From contig JAUJOQ010000004.1 of assembly GCA_030447725.1 (NCBI GenBank), forward strand, positions 165,231-229,230: a stretch of DNA of 64,000 nucleotides. The letters run 5' to 3'. Under the pieces are notes generated by a model that ran no database searches, had not been told where the DNA came from, and was given only the letters and a program-made list of their open reading frames with translations. Position 1 is the first letter of the stretch, and each line of letters starts with the position of its first letter. Positions 16,672 to 24,663 of the stretch are shown here, one piece after another. A program made the translations under genes and the position numbers. The DNA is from Thermoleophilaceae bacterium. GTDB taxonomy: Bacteria > Actinomycetota > Thermoleophilia > Solirubrobacterales > Thermoleophilaceae.

Positions 16672-17054
16672 CCGTCCTCGATGCCTGGGCCGTGCTTGCC
16701 TTGCTGCAGGGCGAGACGGCGGGTCCCCGCGTGCGCGATGTGGTTGCCGAGGGCCGTGCGGTGGTCTCCTGGATCAGCCTCGGTGAAGTGCACTACGTCA
16801 TGACCCGTAAGCGCGGCGCCGCTGACGCGGATCAAGGGTTGCGGGAGATCCTGCCCTCCGTGAGAGCGGAAGAGCCGGATCCGGAGATCGTCATCGCAGC
16901 GGCCCGGATCAAGGCCGGCGGCGGCATCTCCTATGCCGACTGCTTCGTGATAGCCACCGCCCAGCGATACCAGGCTCCCCTGCTCACGGGCGATCCGGAG
17001 ATCATCGACTGGGCCGGCGACGTCGAGGTGTTCGACCTGCGCACGGCCGCCTGA
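16665..17054 (+). CDS. vapC: VapC-type PIN-domain toxin
   Basis: 129 residues, GTG start inside the end of the antitoxin gene. AVLDAWAVLALLQGE has the first catalytic aspartate, ISLGEVHYVM the central glutamate, and GGISYADCFVIATAQRYQAPLLTGDPEI the C-terminal aspartates of a PIN ribonuclease. Complete and normal in length. Toxin partner of the AbrB-type protein just upstream. Confidence 0.88.
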   Translation: MVAVLDAWAVLALLQGETAGPRVRDVVAEGRAVVSWISLGEVHYVMTRKRGAADADQGLREILPSVRAEEPDPEIVIAAARIKAGGGISYADCFVIATAQRYQAPLLTGDPEIIDWAGDVEVFDLRTAA

Positions 17055-17078
17055 CTGCGCGGCTGGGAGAATCGGCGC

Positions 17079-17684
17079 GTGGACCCGCTGCCGATCCGCT
17101 TCGACGAGCACGGCCTCGTGCCGTGCGTGATGCAGGACGCCGGCACCGGCGAGGTGCTCACCCTGGCCTACATGAACGAGGAGGCGCTGGCACGGACCCG
17201 CGAGACGGGGGAGATGCACTTTTGGAGCCGCTCGCGGGGCGAGCTGTGGCGAAAGGGGGAGACTTCGGGCAACTCGATGCGCCTGCGCGCACTGCGATAC
17301 GACTGCGACGAGGACGCCCTCGTGGCGCTGGTCGACCCGGCTGGCCCGGCCTGCCACACGGGCGAGCGCAGCTGCTTCTTTCGCGGCCAGACCGAACCGG
17401 TGGCGAGCGAGGCGCTGGCCGCGCTCGAGCGCACGATCGCCGACCGGCGGGCGGGCGGGGGCGGCGATCGCAGCTATACCGCCGAGCTGCTGGCCGACCC
17501 ACGCCGCATCGGCGAGAAGGTGCGCGAGGAGGCCGAGGAGGTGACTCGCGCGGCGGCCGGCGAGTCAGACGAGCGGGTCGCGGAGGAGGCGGCCGACGTG
17601 CTCTACCACCTGGCGGTGCTGATGGCCTCCCGGGGGCTCGGGCTCCGGGATGCGTACGCGGTCCTCAACGGACGTCGCGCCTGA
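17079..17684 (+). CDS. hisIE: Bifunctional phosphoribosyl-AMP cyclohydrolase / phosphoribosyl-ATP pyrophosphatase
   Basis: 201-residue fusion catalysing histidine biosynthesis steps 2 and 3. HisI part (about 1-110): AYMNEEAL, HFWSRSRGELWRKGETSGN, DCDEDALVALVDPAGPACHTGERSCFF with the metal-binding cysteines. HisE part (about 118-201): LLADPRRIGEKVREEAEEVTRAA and VAEEAADVLYHLAVLMASRGL with the E-x2-E/E-x2-D-type acidic motifs. GTG start. It stands apart from other his genes, between two toxin-antitoxin pairs and upstream of trpE. The I-E fusion is common in many bacteria but many actinobacteria keep the two separate. Confidence 0.93.
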   Translation: MDPLPIRFDEHGLVPCVMQDAGTGEVLTLAYMNEEALARTRETGEMHFWSRSRGELWRKGETSGNSMRLRALRYDCDEDALVALVDPAGPACHTGERSCFFRGQTEPVASEALAALERTIADRRAGGGGDRSYTAELLADPRRIGEKVREEAEEVTRAAAGESDERVAEEAADVLYHLAVLMASRGLGLRDAYAVLNGRRA

Positions 17685-17689
17685 AGTGT

Positions 17690-17695
17690 TACGTT
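17690..17695 (+). promoter_or_regulatory. -10-like element of a probable leaderless promoter for a Phd/PIN module
   Basis: TACGTT is followed by 7 nt and then ATG at 17703, the same geometry as at 16392. It lies immediately after the hisIE stop. Confidence 0.4.
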
Positions 17696-17702
17696 TGTGT
17701 AC

Positions 17703-17999
17703 ATGAGCGACACCGTCGGCATCCGGGAGCTGAGACACGACCTCAGCCGCTACCTGCGCCGGGTCAAGGGTGGCGAGCGGCTGGTGGTCACCGATCGCAA
17801 CCGGCCGGTGGCCCTTCTCACCCCGCTGCCAGAGGACGAGGACCCCTACGAGCGGCTGATAGCGGAGGGAAAGCTCACCCCGGCGAGCGGCCGGATTCAG
17901 GATCTGCCGCCGCCCATCAAGCTCGAGGGCGGGGGCCCTCTGTCGGAGATCCTGGAGGATCTCCGGCGCGAGTCATGGGAGGACGAGCCTGACCGCTGA
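17703..17999 (+). CDS. Phd/YefM-type antitoxin
   Basis: 98 residues. VGIRELRHDLSRYLRRVKGGERLVVTDRNRPVALLTPLP is a Phd/YefM DNA-binding domain; the rest is a proline-rich linker and an acidic helix (LSEILEDLRRESWEDE) likely to bind toxin. I chose ATG 17703 over the in-frame GTG 17697 because of the leaderless promoter spacing. It overlaps the following PIN gene by 11 nt if that gene starts at 17989. Confidence 0.85.
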   Translation: MSDTVGIRELRHDLSRYLRRVKGGERLVVTDRNRPVALLTPLPEDEDPYERLIAEGKLTPASGRIQDLPPPIKLEGGGPLSEILEDLRRESWEDEPDR

Positions 18000-18420
18000 G
18001 GCGCCGGCGACGGTCTATCTCGAGGCGTCGTCGGTGGTCAAGTTGATCGTCGAGGAGAGCGAAAGCCAGGCGCTACGGAGCTTTCTCGCCACCGTGCGTC
18101 GTCCTGTGTCGAGCGAGCTTTCGCTCGCCGAGTCGGCCCGTGCCATCCAGCGTAGGATGGCGGGGGGTGGGGCAGACCACCTGAGGGCGATGCTTGCGGA
18201 GGTTTTCGGCAAACTGGATCTTCTGGCGCTCGACCGAGACCTCCTGGTTCACGCCGGTTGGCTCGAGCCGGCGGATCTGCGCGCGCTCGACGCGATCCAC
18301 CTGGCCACCGCCCTCTCGCTCCCACAGGCGGCAGCCTTCGTCAGCTACGACCGCCGCCAACTCGATGCCGCGCGCCGTGCCGGGCTCTCCACGGCGAGCC
18401 CGGGCGCTGAGGCAGCCTGA
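17989..18420 (+). CDS. vapC: VapC-type PIN-domain toxin with probable CTG start and Glu in place of first Asp
   Basis: About 143 residues. The PIN N-terminal strand reads TVYLEASSVVKLIVEE (coded from 18010), which lies upstream of the first GTG (18034); the only plausible start before it is CTG at 17989, 5 nt after a strong GGGAGGA at 17977-17983. In PIN proteins the residue at the Glu position is normally Asp (YLDAS), so the first metal ligand is substituted conservatively. The central SELSLAESARA and C-terminal DLRALDAIHLATAL / FVSYDRRQ are normal. The stop overlaps the trpE ATG by 1 nt. Confidence 0.75.
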   Translation: MTAEAPATVYLEASSVVKLIVEESESQALRSFLATVRRPVSSELSLAESARAIQRRMAGGGADHLRAMLAEVFGKLDLLALDRDLLVHAGWLEPADLRALDAIHLATALSLPQAAAFVSYDRRQLDAARRAGLSTASPGAEAA

Positions 18421-19916
18421 TGACCGTCGTGGCCGGGCCTTCCGGGCTGCGCATCGATCCCGGCCTCGAGGAGGCCCGCGCCCTCGCGCGCGTGCACACC
18501 GTCGTCCCCCTTCGCCACACCTTCATCGACGACTGCGAGACACCCGTGTCGGCGTACCTCAAGCTGCGCGGCGACGGGCCGTCGTTTCTGCTCGAGTCTG
18601 CCGAGCAGGGGCAGCGCTTCGGACGCTGGTCCTTTCTCGGGTTTCGCCCGCGCACGGTGATTCGACTCGACGAGGGCACCCTCACCGTCGGGGGCGAGGA
18701 GCGCGCCTTTCAGGACCCCTACAGCGAGGTGGCCGCCGAGCTCGAGCGCTACCGGGTGGCCCCGCTCGCGGGCCTGCCGCCGTTCGCGGGAGGCGCGGTC
18801 GGACTGTTCGGCTACGACCTGGTGCGCTACGCCGAGCCAACCGTGGGAGAGGGCAACCCCGACGCCGTGGGCACGCCCGACATGGCATTGATGGTGAGCG
18901 ACGTGCTGGTGGCCTTCGACCACCTGCGACACGAGGTGACGGTCCTTGCCAACGTGTTCGCGGGCGAGGACGCCGACGGCGCATACGCGGCGGCGGCGGC
19001 GGCGATAGCCGAGGTGCGCGAGCGCCTGGCCGCACCGGTGCCGCGAGCCGAGGGGGCCGGCCCCCACGACCCTCCCCGGTTCACCAGCAACGTGGGCTCG
19101 GAGGGCTACTCGCAGTCGGTGGAGCGCGTGAAGGAGTACATCCGCGCCGGCGACGCCTACCAGGTGGTCCCCAGCCAGCGCTGGAGCGCCGACTGCCCGG
19201 TGGACGCCTTCTCGATCTACCGCGGCCTGCGCGCGATCAACCCGAGCCCCTACATGTACTTCCTCGACTTCGAGGACTTCGAGATCGCCGGCGCGTCGCC
19301 CGAGGCGCTGGTCAAGGTCTCCGGCGGGCGGGCGGAGCAGCGTCCGATCGCCGGCACCCGCCCGCGGGCCGACACCGTCGAGGAGGACCTCGAGCGCGGC
19401 AAGGAGCTGCTGGCCGACGAGAAGGAGCGGGCCGAGCACGTGATGCTCGTCGATCTGGCCCGCAACGACCTCGGGCGGGTGTGCGAGTACGGGTCGGTGT
19501 CCGTGGACGAGCTGATGGTGGTCGAGACCTACTCCCACGTGTTGCACATCGTGTCCTCGGTGTCGGGACGCCTGCGGGAGGGCGTGACGGCGATGGACGC
19601 CCTCCAGGCCTCCCTGCCGGCGGGGACCCTGTCCGGCGCGCCCAAGATCCGGGCGATGCAGATCATCGACGAGCTCGAGACCGTGCGCCGGGGCCCGTAC
19701 GGAGGCGCCGTCGGCTACCTGTCATACACGGGCGACCTCGACACCTGCATCTACATCCGCTCGGCGGTGGTCAAGGACGGCCGGGTGCACGTGCAGGCCG
19801 GGGGAGGAATCGTGGTGGACTCCGAGGCCTCATACGAGGTGCGCGAGACCGAGGCCAAGGCGGGCGCGGTGTTCGGCGCGATCGAGCTGGCGTGCGCACA
19901 ACCGGACTGGGCATAG
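18420..19916 (+). CDS. trpE: Anthranilate synthase component I
   Basis: 498 residues; makes anthranilate from chorismate with glutamine-derived ammonia from TrpG. Chorismate-binding domain motifs are clear: PSPYMYFLDFEDFEIAGASPEALVKV, RPIAGTRPRA, DLARNDLGRV, LPAGTLSGAPKIRAMQIIDELE and GAVGYLSYTGDLDTCIYIRSA. The N-terminal LLESAEQGQRFGRWSFLG contains the LLES element associated with tryptophan feedback inhibition. ATG overlaps the upstream PIN toxin stop by 1 nt; trpG follows 3 nt later. No leader peptide or attenuator is seen, because the toxin gene abuts it. Confidence 0.96.
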   Translation: MTVVAGPSGLRIDPGLEEARALARVHTVVPLRHTFIDDCETPVSAYLKLRGDGPSFLLESAEQGQRFGRWSFLGFRPRTVIRLDEGTLTVGGEERAFQDPYSEVAAELERYRVAPLAGLPPFAGGAVGLFGYDLVRYAEPTVGEGNPDAVGTPDMALMVSDVLVAFDHLRHEVTVLANVFAGEDADGAYAAAAAAIAEVRERLAAPVPRAEGAGPHDPPRFTSNVGSEGYSQSVERVKEYIRAGDAYQVVPSQRWSADCPVDAFSIYRGLRAINPSPYMYFLDFEDFEIAGASPEALVKVSGGRAEQRPIAGTRPRADTVEEDLERGKELLADEKERAEHVMLVDLARNDLGRVCEYGSVSVDELMVVETYSHVLHIVSSVSGRLREGVTAMDALQASLPAGTLSGAPKIRAMQIIDELETVRRGPYGGAVGYLSYTGDLDTCIYIRSAVVKDGRVHVQAGGGIVVDSEASYEVRETEAKAGAVFGAIELACAQPDWA

Positions 19917-19919
19917 ACG

Positions 19920-20480
19920 GTGAGCGTGCTGGTGATCGACAACTACGACTCGTTCACGTTCAACCTCGTGCAGTACCTCGGCGAGCTGGGCGCGAAGCCC
20001 GAGGTCGTGCGCAACGACGCCGCCACCGCCGAGGAGCTGATGGCGCTGCGCCCGCAGAAGGTGATCGTCTCACCGGGCCCCTGCACGCCTGCGGACGCAG
20101 GGGTGTCGGTGGAGGCGATACGGCGCTTCGCCGAGGCGCGCGTGCCCGTGCTCGGCGTCTGTCTGGGCCATCAGGCGATGGCCGAGGCGTTCGGCGGGCG
20201 AGTGGTCCGCGGCGAGCCGGTGCACGGCAAGACCGCCGAGGTCTCCCACGACGGGCGGACCATCTTCGATGGGCTGCCGACACCGCTGGTCGCGGGGCGC
20301 TACCACTCCCTGGTCGTGCACCCGGATCTGCCTGAGGAGCTCGAGCGCTCCGCGCACTGCGACGACACGGTGATGGCCATGCGCCACCGCGAGCTGCCGG
20401 CCGAAGGGGTGCAGTTTCACCCGGAGTCGGTGCTCACGGGCGCCGGCAGGCAGATGTTGCGCAACTTCCTCTCGCTCTGA
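19920..20480 (+). CDS. trpG: Anthranilate synthase component II (glutamine amidotransferase)
   Basis: 186-residue class I glutamine amidotransferase. VIDNYDSFTFNLVQYLGELG, SPGPCTPADAG, GVCLGHQA with the nucleophile Cys, and EGVQFHPESVLT with the catalytic His and Glu are intact. GTG start, 3 nt after trpE; its stop overlaps the trpD ATG by 1 nt. It could also serve p-aminobenzoate synthesis, as TrpG/PabA do in some bacteria, but position next to trpE favours tryptophan. Confidence 0.95.
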   Translation: MSVLVIDNYDSFTFNLVQYLGELGAKPEVVRNDAATAEELMALRPQKVIVSPGPCTPADAGVSVEAIRRFAEARVPVLGVCLGHQAMAEAFGGRVVRGEPVHGKTAEVSHDGRTIFDGLPTPLVAGRYHSLVVHPDLPEELERSAHCDDTVMAMRHRELPAEGVQFHPESVLTGAGRQMLRNFLSL

Positions 20481-21691
20481 TGCCCAACCCGATCCTCACC
20501 GAGGCCATCGACCGGCTCTGTCGCAGTGAAGCGCTCACCTCCGACGAGGCCACCGCGGTGCTGCGCGAGGTGATGGAGGGCAGGGCGTCGGAGGCGCAGA
20601 CCGCCGGCCTGCTGATCGCCTTTCGCACGAAGGGCGAGACAGTGGCGGAGATCGCCGGGATGGCCCGCGCGATGCGCGAGCTCGCGGTCAGAGTCGAGGT
20701 GAAAGGAGAAAGGTCCGGTGCTCGCGGGAACGACGTTCCCGCTGCGCTCCTCCCTCTGTCCCCCCTGGTCGACACGGCGGGGACGGGAGGCGGGCGGCCG
20801 ACTTTCAACGTGTCCACCACCGCGGCGTTCGTCGCCGCGGGCGCGGGCTGCAGGGTCGCAAAGCATGGCAACCGCTCGGCCACCGGCCGGTCCGGATCGG
20901 CCGATGTGCTCGAGGCGCTGGGCGCGCGCATCGACCTCGGACCCCGGGACGTGGCGCGCTGCATCGACGAGGTGGGGTTCGGATTCATGTTCGCGCCGAG
21001 CCACCATCCGGCGATGAAGCACGTGGCGGGGGTGCGAAAGGAGCTGGCGGTGCGTACGATCTTCAACTTCCTGGGACCTCTGACCAACCCGGCCGGTGCC
21101 ACCCGGCAGCTGATCGGCGTCTCCGACGGCCGCTTCCTCGACATCGTTGCGGGCGCCCTCGGCGAGCTCGGGTGCGAGCACGCGCTCGTGGTGTCGAGCG
21201 AGGACGGACTCGACGAGCTGAGCGTCTCCGGGCCCACCCGCGTGGTCGAGCTTCGCGACGGCCGGCTGGAGGCCCACCGCGTGACGCCCGAGTCGGTCGG
21301 ACTGGCCAGCGCCCCCCTGGACGCGGTGGCGGCAGGAACCCCGGAGAAGAACGCCGGGGTGGCCCGGCGTGTGCTTGACGGCGGACCAGGGGCCGAACGC
21401 GACCTGACGGTGCTCAACGCCGGAGCCACCATCTACGTGGCCGGGGGCGCGGACTCGATCGAGCAGGGGGTGCGCGCCGCCGAGGAGGCGATCGACTCGG
21501 GCGCCGCCCGCGACGTGCTGGAGCGGTTCGTGTCGTGTACGCAGGACGCGGGAGGAGCGCAGCCGGAACGTTCCCGGGGAGGAGCGCAGCCGGAACGCCG
21601 TTCCGGCGAGCACCGCACCGGGGGCCCCTCTGGCGAGCACCGCACCGGGGGGCTCTCCGGCGAGCACCGCACCGGAGGTTCTCCAGCATGA
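20480..21691 (+). CDS. trpD: Anthranilate phosphoribosyltransferase with repeat-derived insertion and tail
   Basis: 403 residues versus about 340-350 usually. Transfers phosphoribosyl from PRPP to anthranilate. DTAGTGGGRPTFNVSTTAAF and KHGNRSATGRSGSADVLEALG are the PRPP and anthranilate motifs; FNFLGPLTNPAG is also conserved. Two extra pieces stand out: about 16-20 residues near 75-95 (GERSGARGNDVPAALLP) just before DTAGTGG, and a tail of about 50 residues after about 352 containing three 9-residue units GEHRTGG(P/L/S)S. Both are encoded by copies of the same palindromic repeat. The stop overlaps trpC ATG by 4 nt. Confidence 0.92.
   Translation: MPNPILTEAIDRLCRSEALTSDEATAVLREVMEGRASEAQTAGLLIAFRTKGETVAEIAGMARAMRELAVRVEVKGERSGARGNDVPAALLPLSPLVDTAGTGGGRPTFNVSTTAAFVAAGAGCRVAKHGNRSATGRSGSADVLEALGARIDLGPRDVARCIDEVGFGFMFAPSHHPAMKHVAGVRKELAVRTIFNFLGPLTNPAGATRQLIGVSDGRFLDIVAGALGELGCEHALVVSSEDGLDELSVSGPTRVVELRDGRLEAHRVTPESVGLASAPLDAVAAGTPEKNAGVARRVLDGGPGAERDLTVLNAGATIYVAGGADSIEQGVRAAEEAIDSGAARDVLERFVSCTQDAGGAQPERSRGGAQPERRSGEHRTGGPSGEHRTGGLSGEHRTGGSPA
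20717..20753 (-). repeat. Palindromic repeat copy A, inside trpD coding sequence
   Basis: On the minus strand: GGAGGAGCGCAG arm, then a 9-bp perfect palindrome GCGGGAACG-A-CGTTCCCGC (20724-20742 in + orientation), then GAGCACC. It matches the cluster at 21551-21677 in opposite orientation and adds codons to trpD without breaking the frame. Confidence 0.7.
21551..21677 (+). repeat. Palindromic repeat cluster B at the 3' end of trpD
   Basis: Two left arms GGAGGAGCGCAGCCGGAACG begin at 21551 and about 21580; the second continues through the palindrome CCGGAACGCCGTTCCGG into a right arm GGCGAGCACCGCACCGG at 21605. This right arm recurs at 21632 and 21659, exactly 27 nt (nine codons) apart. The cluster encodes the TrpD tail, and the final GGAGG (about 21673-21677) is positioned as the Shine-Dalgarno of trpC. 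Confidence 0.75.
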
Positions 21692-22491
21692 ATCCGCGGC
21701 TCGAGGGCCTGGTCGCTGCCACCCGCCAGTCCCTGGCCCGCCGCGTGGCGAAGGTTCCGCTCGCCGACCTCGAGCGTGCCGCCGCTCAACGCGGCAGTGA
21801 GGGCCGGCCGTTCGCCGAGGCGCTGGCGCGCCCCGGCACCTCGCTGATTGCCGAGCACAAGCGCCGCTCTCCCTCCGCGGGGGCCATCCGCGCGAAGGGC
21901 AGCTGCACCGAGCTGGTGCAGGCCTACGCGCGCGGCGGGGCTGCCGCCCTCTCCATCCTCACAGAGGAGGAGCATTTCGGTGGCTCCCTCGACGACCTCC
22001 TCGAGGCACGCACGGCCACCGAGCTGCCGATCCTGCGCAAGGACTTCGCCGTCGATCCGTACATGCTGTTCGAGGCGAAGGCGGCGGGCGCCGACGCTGT
22101 GCTGCTCGTGGTCGGAGCGATGGCCGGGAGTGACCTCGCATCGCTGTACGCGCTGGCGGGGGACCTCGACTTAGACGCCGTGGTGGAGGTCTCGGACGAC
22201 GACGAGCTCGACCAGGCGCTCGGGATAGACGCCGACGTGATCGGCATCAACAACCGCGATCTCGAGGATTTCACCGTCGACATCACACGCACCTACGACC
22301 TCCTGGCTGACGTGCCCGCGGGAAAGACCGTGGTCTCCGAGTCCGGGATCGTCCACCGGGAGCAGATCGAGGAGCTGGAGCGCGTGGGGGTCGATGCCGT
22401 ACTGGTGGGCGAGACCGTGATGCGTGCCGCCGATCCGGAGCTGACGGTGCGTACGCTCGTCGGTGGGTCGGATTCCGCCGCGCCAACCTGA
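21688..22491 (+). CDS. trpC: Indole-3-glycerol phosphate synthase
   Basis: 267 residues, TIM barrel converting CdRP to indole-3-glycerol phosphate. SLIAEHKRRSPSAGAI has the catalytic Glu/Lys region, SILTEEEHFGGSLDDL, LRKDFAVDPYMLFEAKAAGADAVLLVV with the catalytic Lys, INNRDLEDFTVD, and VSESGI. ATG 21688 overlaps the trpD stop; the GGAGG before it belongs to the repeat cluster. It ends the trpEGDC block. Confidence 0.95.
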   Translation: MNPRLEGLVAATRQSLARRVAKVPLADLERAAAQRGSEGRPFAEALARPGTSLIAEHKRRSPSAGAIRAKGSCTELVQAYARGGAAALSILTEEEHFGGSLDDLLEARTATELPILRKDFAVDPYMLFEAKAAGADAVLLVVGAMAGSDLASLYALAGDLDLDAVVEVSDDDELDQALGIDADVIGINNRDLEDFTVDITRTYDLLADVPAGKTVVSESGIVHREQIEELERVGVDAVLVGETVMRAADPELTVRTLVGGSDSAAPT

Positions 22492-22550
22492 TCCGGTTTG
22501 CGGTCCTCGACCCGCGGGGGCGAGGGTGACGTCCCCTACCATCGACCGCG

Positions 22551-23501
22551 ATGGCCACCGCACCCGAGCTCGACCCGCCGGCGGTAGCCGAGCTGGCCAC
22601 GCGGCTGCGCGCCAACGTCGCGACGGCGGTGAAGGCGCCCGAGGGCGTGGTTCGGGATCTGCTCGTCGCCCTCCTCGCGGAGGGCCATGTGCTGATCGAG
22701 GACAACCCCGGAGTGGGCAAGACGGCGCTCGCGCGGGCGCTGGCCCGCTCCATCGACGCGGAGTTCGCCCGGGTGCAGTGCACGGCGGACCTGCTTCCTG
22801 CCGACGTGGTGGGCACCAACATCTTCAACCAGCGCGAGGGTCGCTTCGAGTTTCGTCCCGGCCCCGTGTTCGCCAACGTAGTGCTGGTCGACGAGATCAA
22901 CCGGGCGTCGCCCAAGACGCAGTCGGGGCTGCTCGAGTGCATGCAGGAGCGCCATGTGACCGTCGACAAGCACACCCACGACCTGGCACGGCCCTTCATC
23001 GTGCTGGCCACCCAGAACCCGATCGAGTACGAGGGCACCTACCCGCTGCCCGAGGCGCAGCTCGACCGCTTCATGGTGAGGGTCTCGCTGGGCTACCCGT
23101 CGGTGGAGGACGAGAAGGACATGCTGGCCGAGCATTCCGATCGAGATCGCGTTCAGGACCTCGGCCCGGTCACCGGCGTGGGGGAGATGCTGGCCGCCCA
23201 GGCCGCGGTGGCCTCCGTCCATGGCAGCGAGGCGCTGCGGCGCTACATCGTCAGCCTCATGGAGTTCACGCGGGCGGACTCCCGGGTCGAGCTGGGCGCG
23301 AGCCCCCGGGCCGGTCTGATGCTCTTCCGCGCGGCCAAGGCCCTCGCCGCGCTCGACGGTCGCGATCACGCCCTTCCCGATGACGTGAAGACCCTCGCCC
23401 CCGCCGTGCTCACCCATCGGCTGCTGCTGGCGCCCGGGGCGGCGGGGGACGACCGCTCTGCGGTGGTGAGAGACGCGCTGGAGAGGGTTCCGGCGCTGTG
23501 A
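22551..23501 (+). CDS. MoxR-family AAA+ ATPase
   Basis: 316 residues. Walker A DNPGVGKTALA (about 50-60), Walker B VVLVDEINRASPKTQSGLLECMQER, sensor 1 ATQNPIEYEGTYPLPEAQLDRF and the C-terminal winged region with ASPRAGLMLFRAAKA define the MoxR subgroup. These are chaperone-like ATPases usually encoded with DUF58 and transglutaminase-like proteins, as here. The partner complex is thought to act at the membrane; the cellular role is unknown. Confidence 0.9.
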   Translation: MATAPELDPPAVAELATRLRANVATAVKAPEGVVRDLLVALLAEGHVLIEDNPGVGKTALARALARSIDAEFARVQCTADLLPADVVGTNIFNQREGRFEFRPGPVFANVVLVDEINRASPKTQSGLLECMQERHVTVDKHTHDLARPFIVLATQNPIEYEGTYPLPEAQLDRFMVRVSLGYPSVEDEKDMLAEHSDRDRVQDLGPVTGVGEMLAAQAAVASVHGSEALRRYIVSLMEFTRADSRVELGASPRAGLMLFRAAKALAALDGRDHALPDDVKTLAPAVLTHRLLLAPGAAGDDRSAVVRDALERVPAL

Positions 23502-23532
23502 GCGCTCACGGGTCCCCGGCCGCTCTCCAGGC

Positions 23533-24663
23533 ATGAGCCGGGCAGCTGGGGTTGCCGCTCTCGGGGCCGTCCTCGTGGCCGCCGCCGCGACCTTCGACAC
23601 GGCTTCGCTCTACGTACCCGGCGTGGCACTGGCCGCGATCGCGCTCGGATCGGCCCTCTGGGTATGGCTCGCGGCCCTCGGGGCGGCGATGATCCGGACT
23701 CCCGGCCCCGACACGGTCGAGGAGGAGCAGCCCTATCCGCTGCGTCTGGAGCTGCGCGGCGGGATGCTGCCTCCGCCAGGGGGCGAGCTGGCCGACCCGC
23801 TGCTGGCCGAGCCCATCGTCCTGGGCTTTGGAACGCCCCGCCGCGTGCGCCTGAACGTGCGCTTCGCGCGCCGCGGCAGGCGGGTTCTGGAGCCCGGCGT
23901 GCTGCTGATCCGGGACCCGCTGAGGCTGGCGTCGCGCGAGATCCGCGGGCAGGGAGCGCGCGACGAGCTGCTGGTCCTGCCGCGAGTCGAGCCGGTGCTG
24001 GCGGTGCCCTCGGCCGCCGGTGCGGGCGGGGCAGGGGCAGGCCCCGACGCCGGTGGTGGCCGTGCTGCCCTGCGCGGGCGCCTGGACGGCTCGGCCGCCG
24101 AGCTCGATCTGGATGGCCTGCGGCCCTACCGCGAGGGCACTCCCGCCTCGCGCATCCACTGGCCGGCGGTGGCTCGCAGCGGCGAGATGCTCGAGCGCCG
24201 GCTCACCGCCGACGCCGACTCCGCCCCGCTGGTGGTCCTCGACGCCTGCAATCCACCATCCGAAGAATCCCTCGACATCGCCGTGCGCGCGGCGGCCTCG
24301 CTGTGCGTGCATCTCGCCCGCGGCGGGGGGTGCGCGCTGCTGCTCCCCGGGGACCGCCGGCCCGCGGCCCTCGGCGCAGACCTGGCGGCGTGGCCCGCCG
24401 CGCATGCGCGCCTCGCCCTGGTGGGGCCTGCCGGCACGCCGCCGCCGCTGGCCCGCGCCCGGCGTGCCGGCGCCGTGATATGGGTGAGTGCCCGCGGAGA
24501 GGCTCCGCGCCAGCTGGCGCGCGCCGCCGCGGGTGGCGGCTGGCTGGTGAGCCCCTCCACCGGCGCCGGCCGTGCCGAGTTCACCGTGGCGGGCTGCACG
24601 GGCGCCCGGCTCGGGCCCCGCAGCGGGTCCGTGCCCGCGCCCGGACTGGCGGCCACGGCGTGA
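23533..24663 (+). CDS. DUF58-domain membrane-anchored protein
   Basis: 376 residues. Two N-terminal hydrophobic segments (about 5-50) are followed by a soluble part with LRPYREGTPASRIHWPAVARSGEMLERRLTADAD, the DUF58 core, then a vWA-like fold region (PLVVLDACNPPSEESLDIAVRAAASL). Predicted partner of the preceding MoxR ATPase. The stop overlaps the following GTG start. Confidence 0.85.
   Translation: MSRAAGVAALGAVLVAAAATFDTASLYVPGVALAAIALGSALWVWLAALGAAMIRTPGPDTVEEEQPYPLRLELRGGMLPPPGGELADPLLAEPIVLGFGTPRRVRLNVRFARRGRRVLEPGVLLIRDPLRLASREIRGQGARDELLVLPRVEPVLAVPSAAGAGGAGAGPDAGGGRAALRGRLDGSAAELDLDGLRPYREGTPASRIHWPAVARSGEMLERRLTADADSAPLVVLDACNPPSEESLDIAVRAAASLCVHLARGGGCALLLPGDRRPAALGADLAAWPAAHARLALVGPAGTPPPLARARRAGAVIWVSARGEAPRQLARAAAGGGWLVSPSTGAGRAEFTVAGCTGARLGPRSGSVPAPGLAATA

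Noticed and set aside
15435-17357. 640-codon minus-strand open frame opposite era, the AbrB/PIN pair and hisIE
   Set aside because: It is the antisense shadow of several well-conserved genes, His/Arg/Gln-rich, with no recognisable domain; high GC content removes stops in that frame.
18345-19547. 400-codon minus-strand open frame opposite trpE
   Set aside because: Shadow of trpE with unnatural composition and no motif.
21605-21677. 27-nt periodic repeats considered as a CRISPR array
   Set aside because: Units are contiguous with only about 10 nt between arms, keep the trpD reading frame, and no cas genes are nearby.
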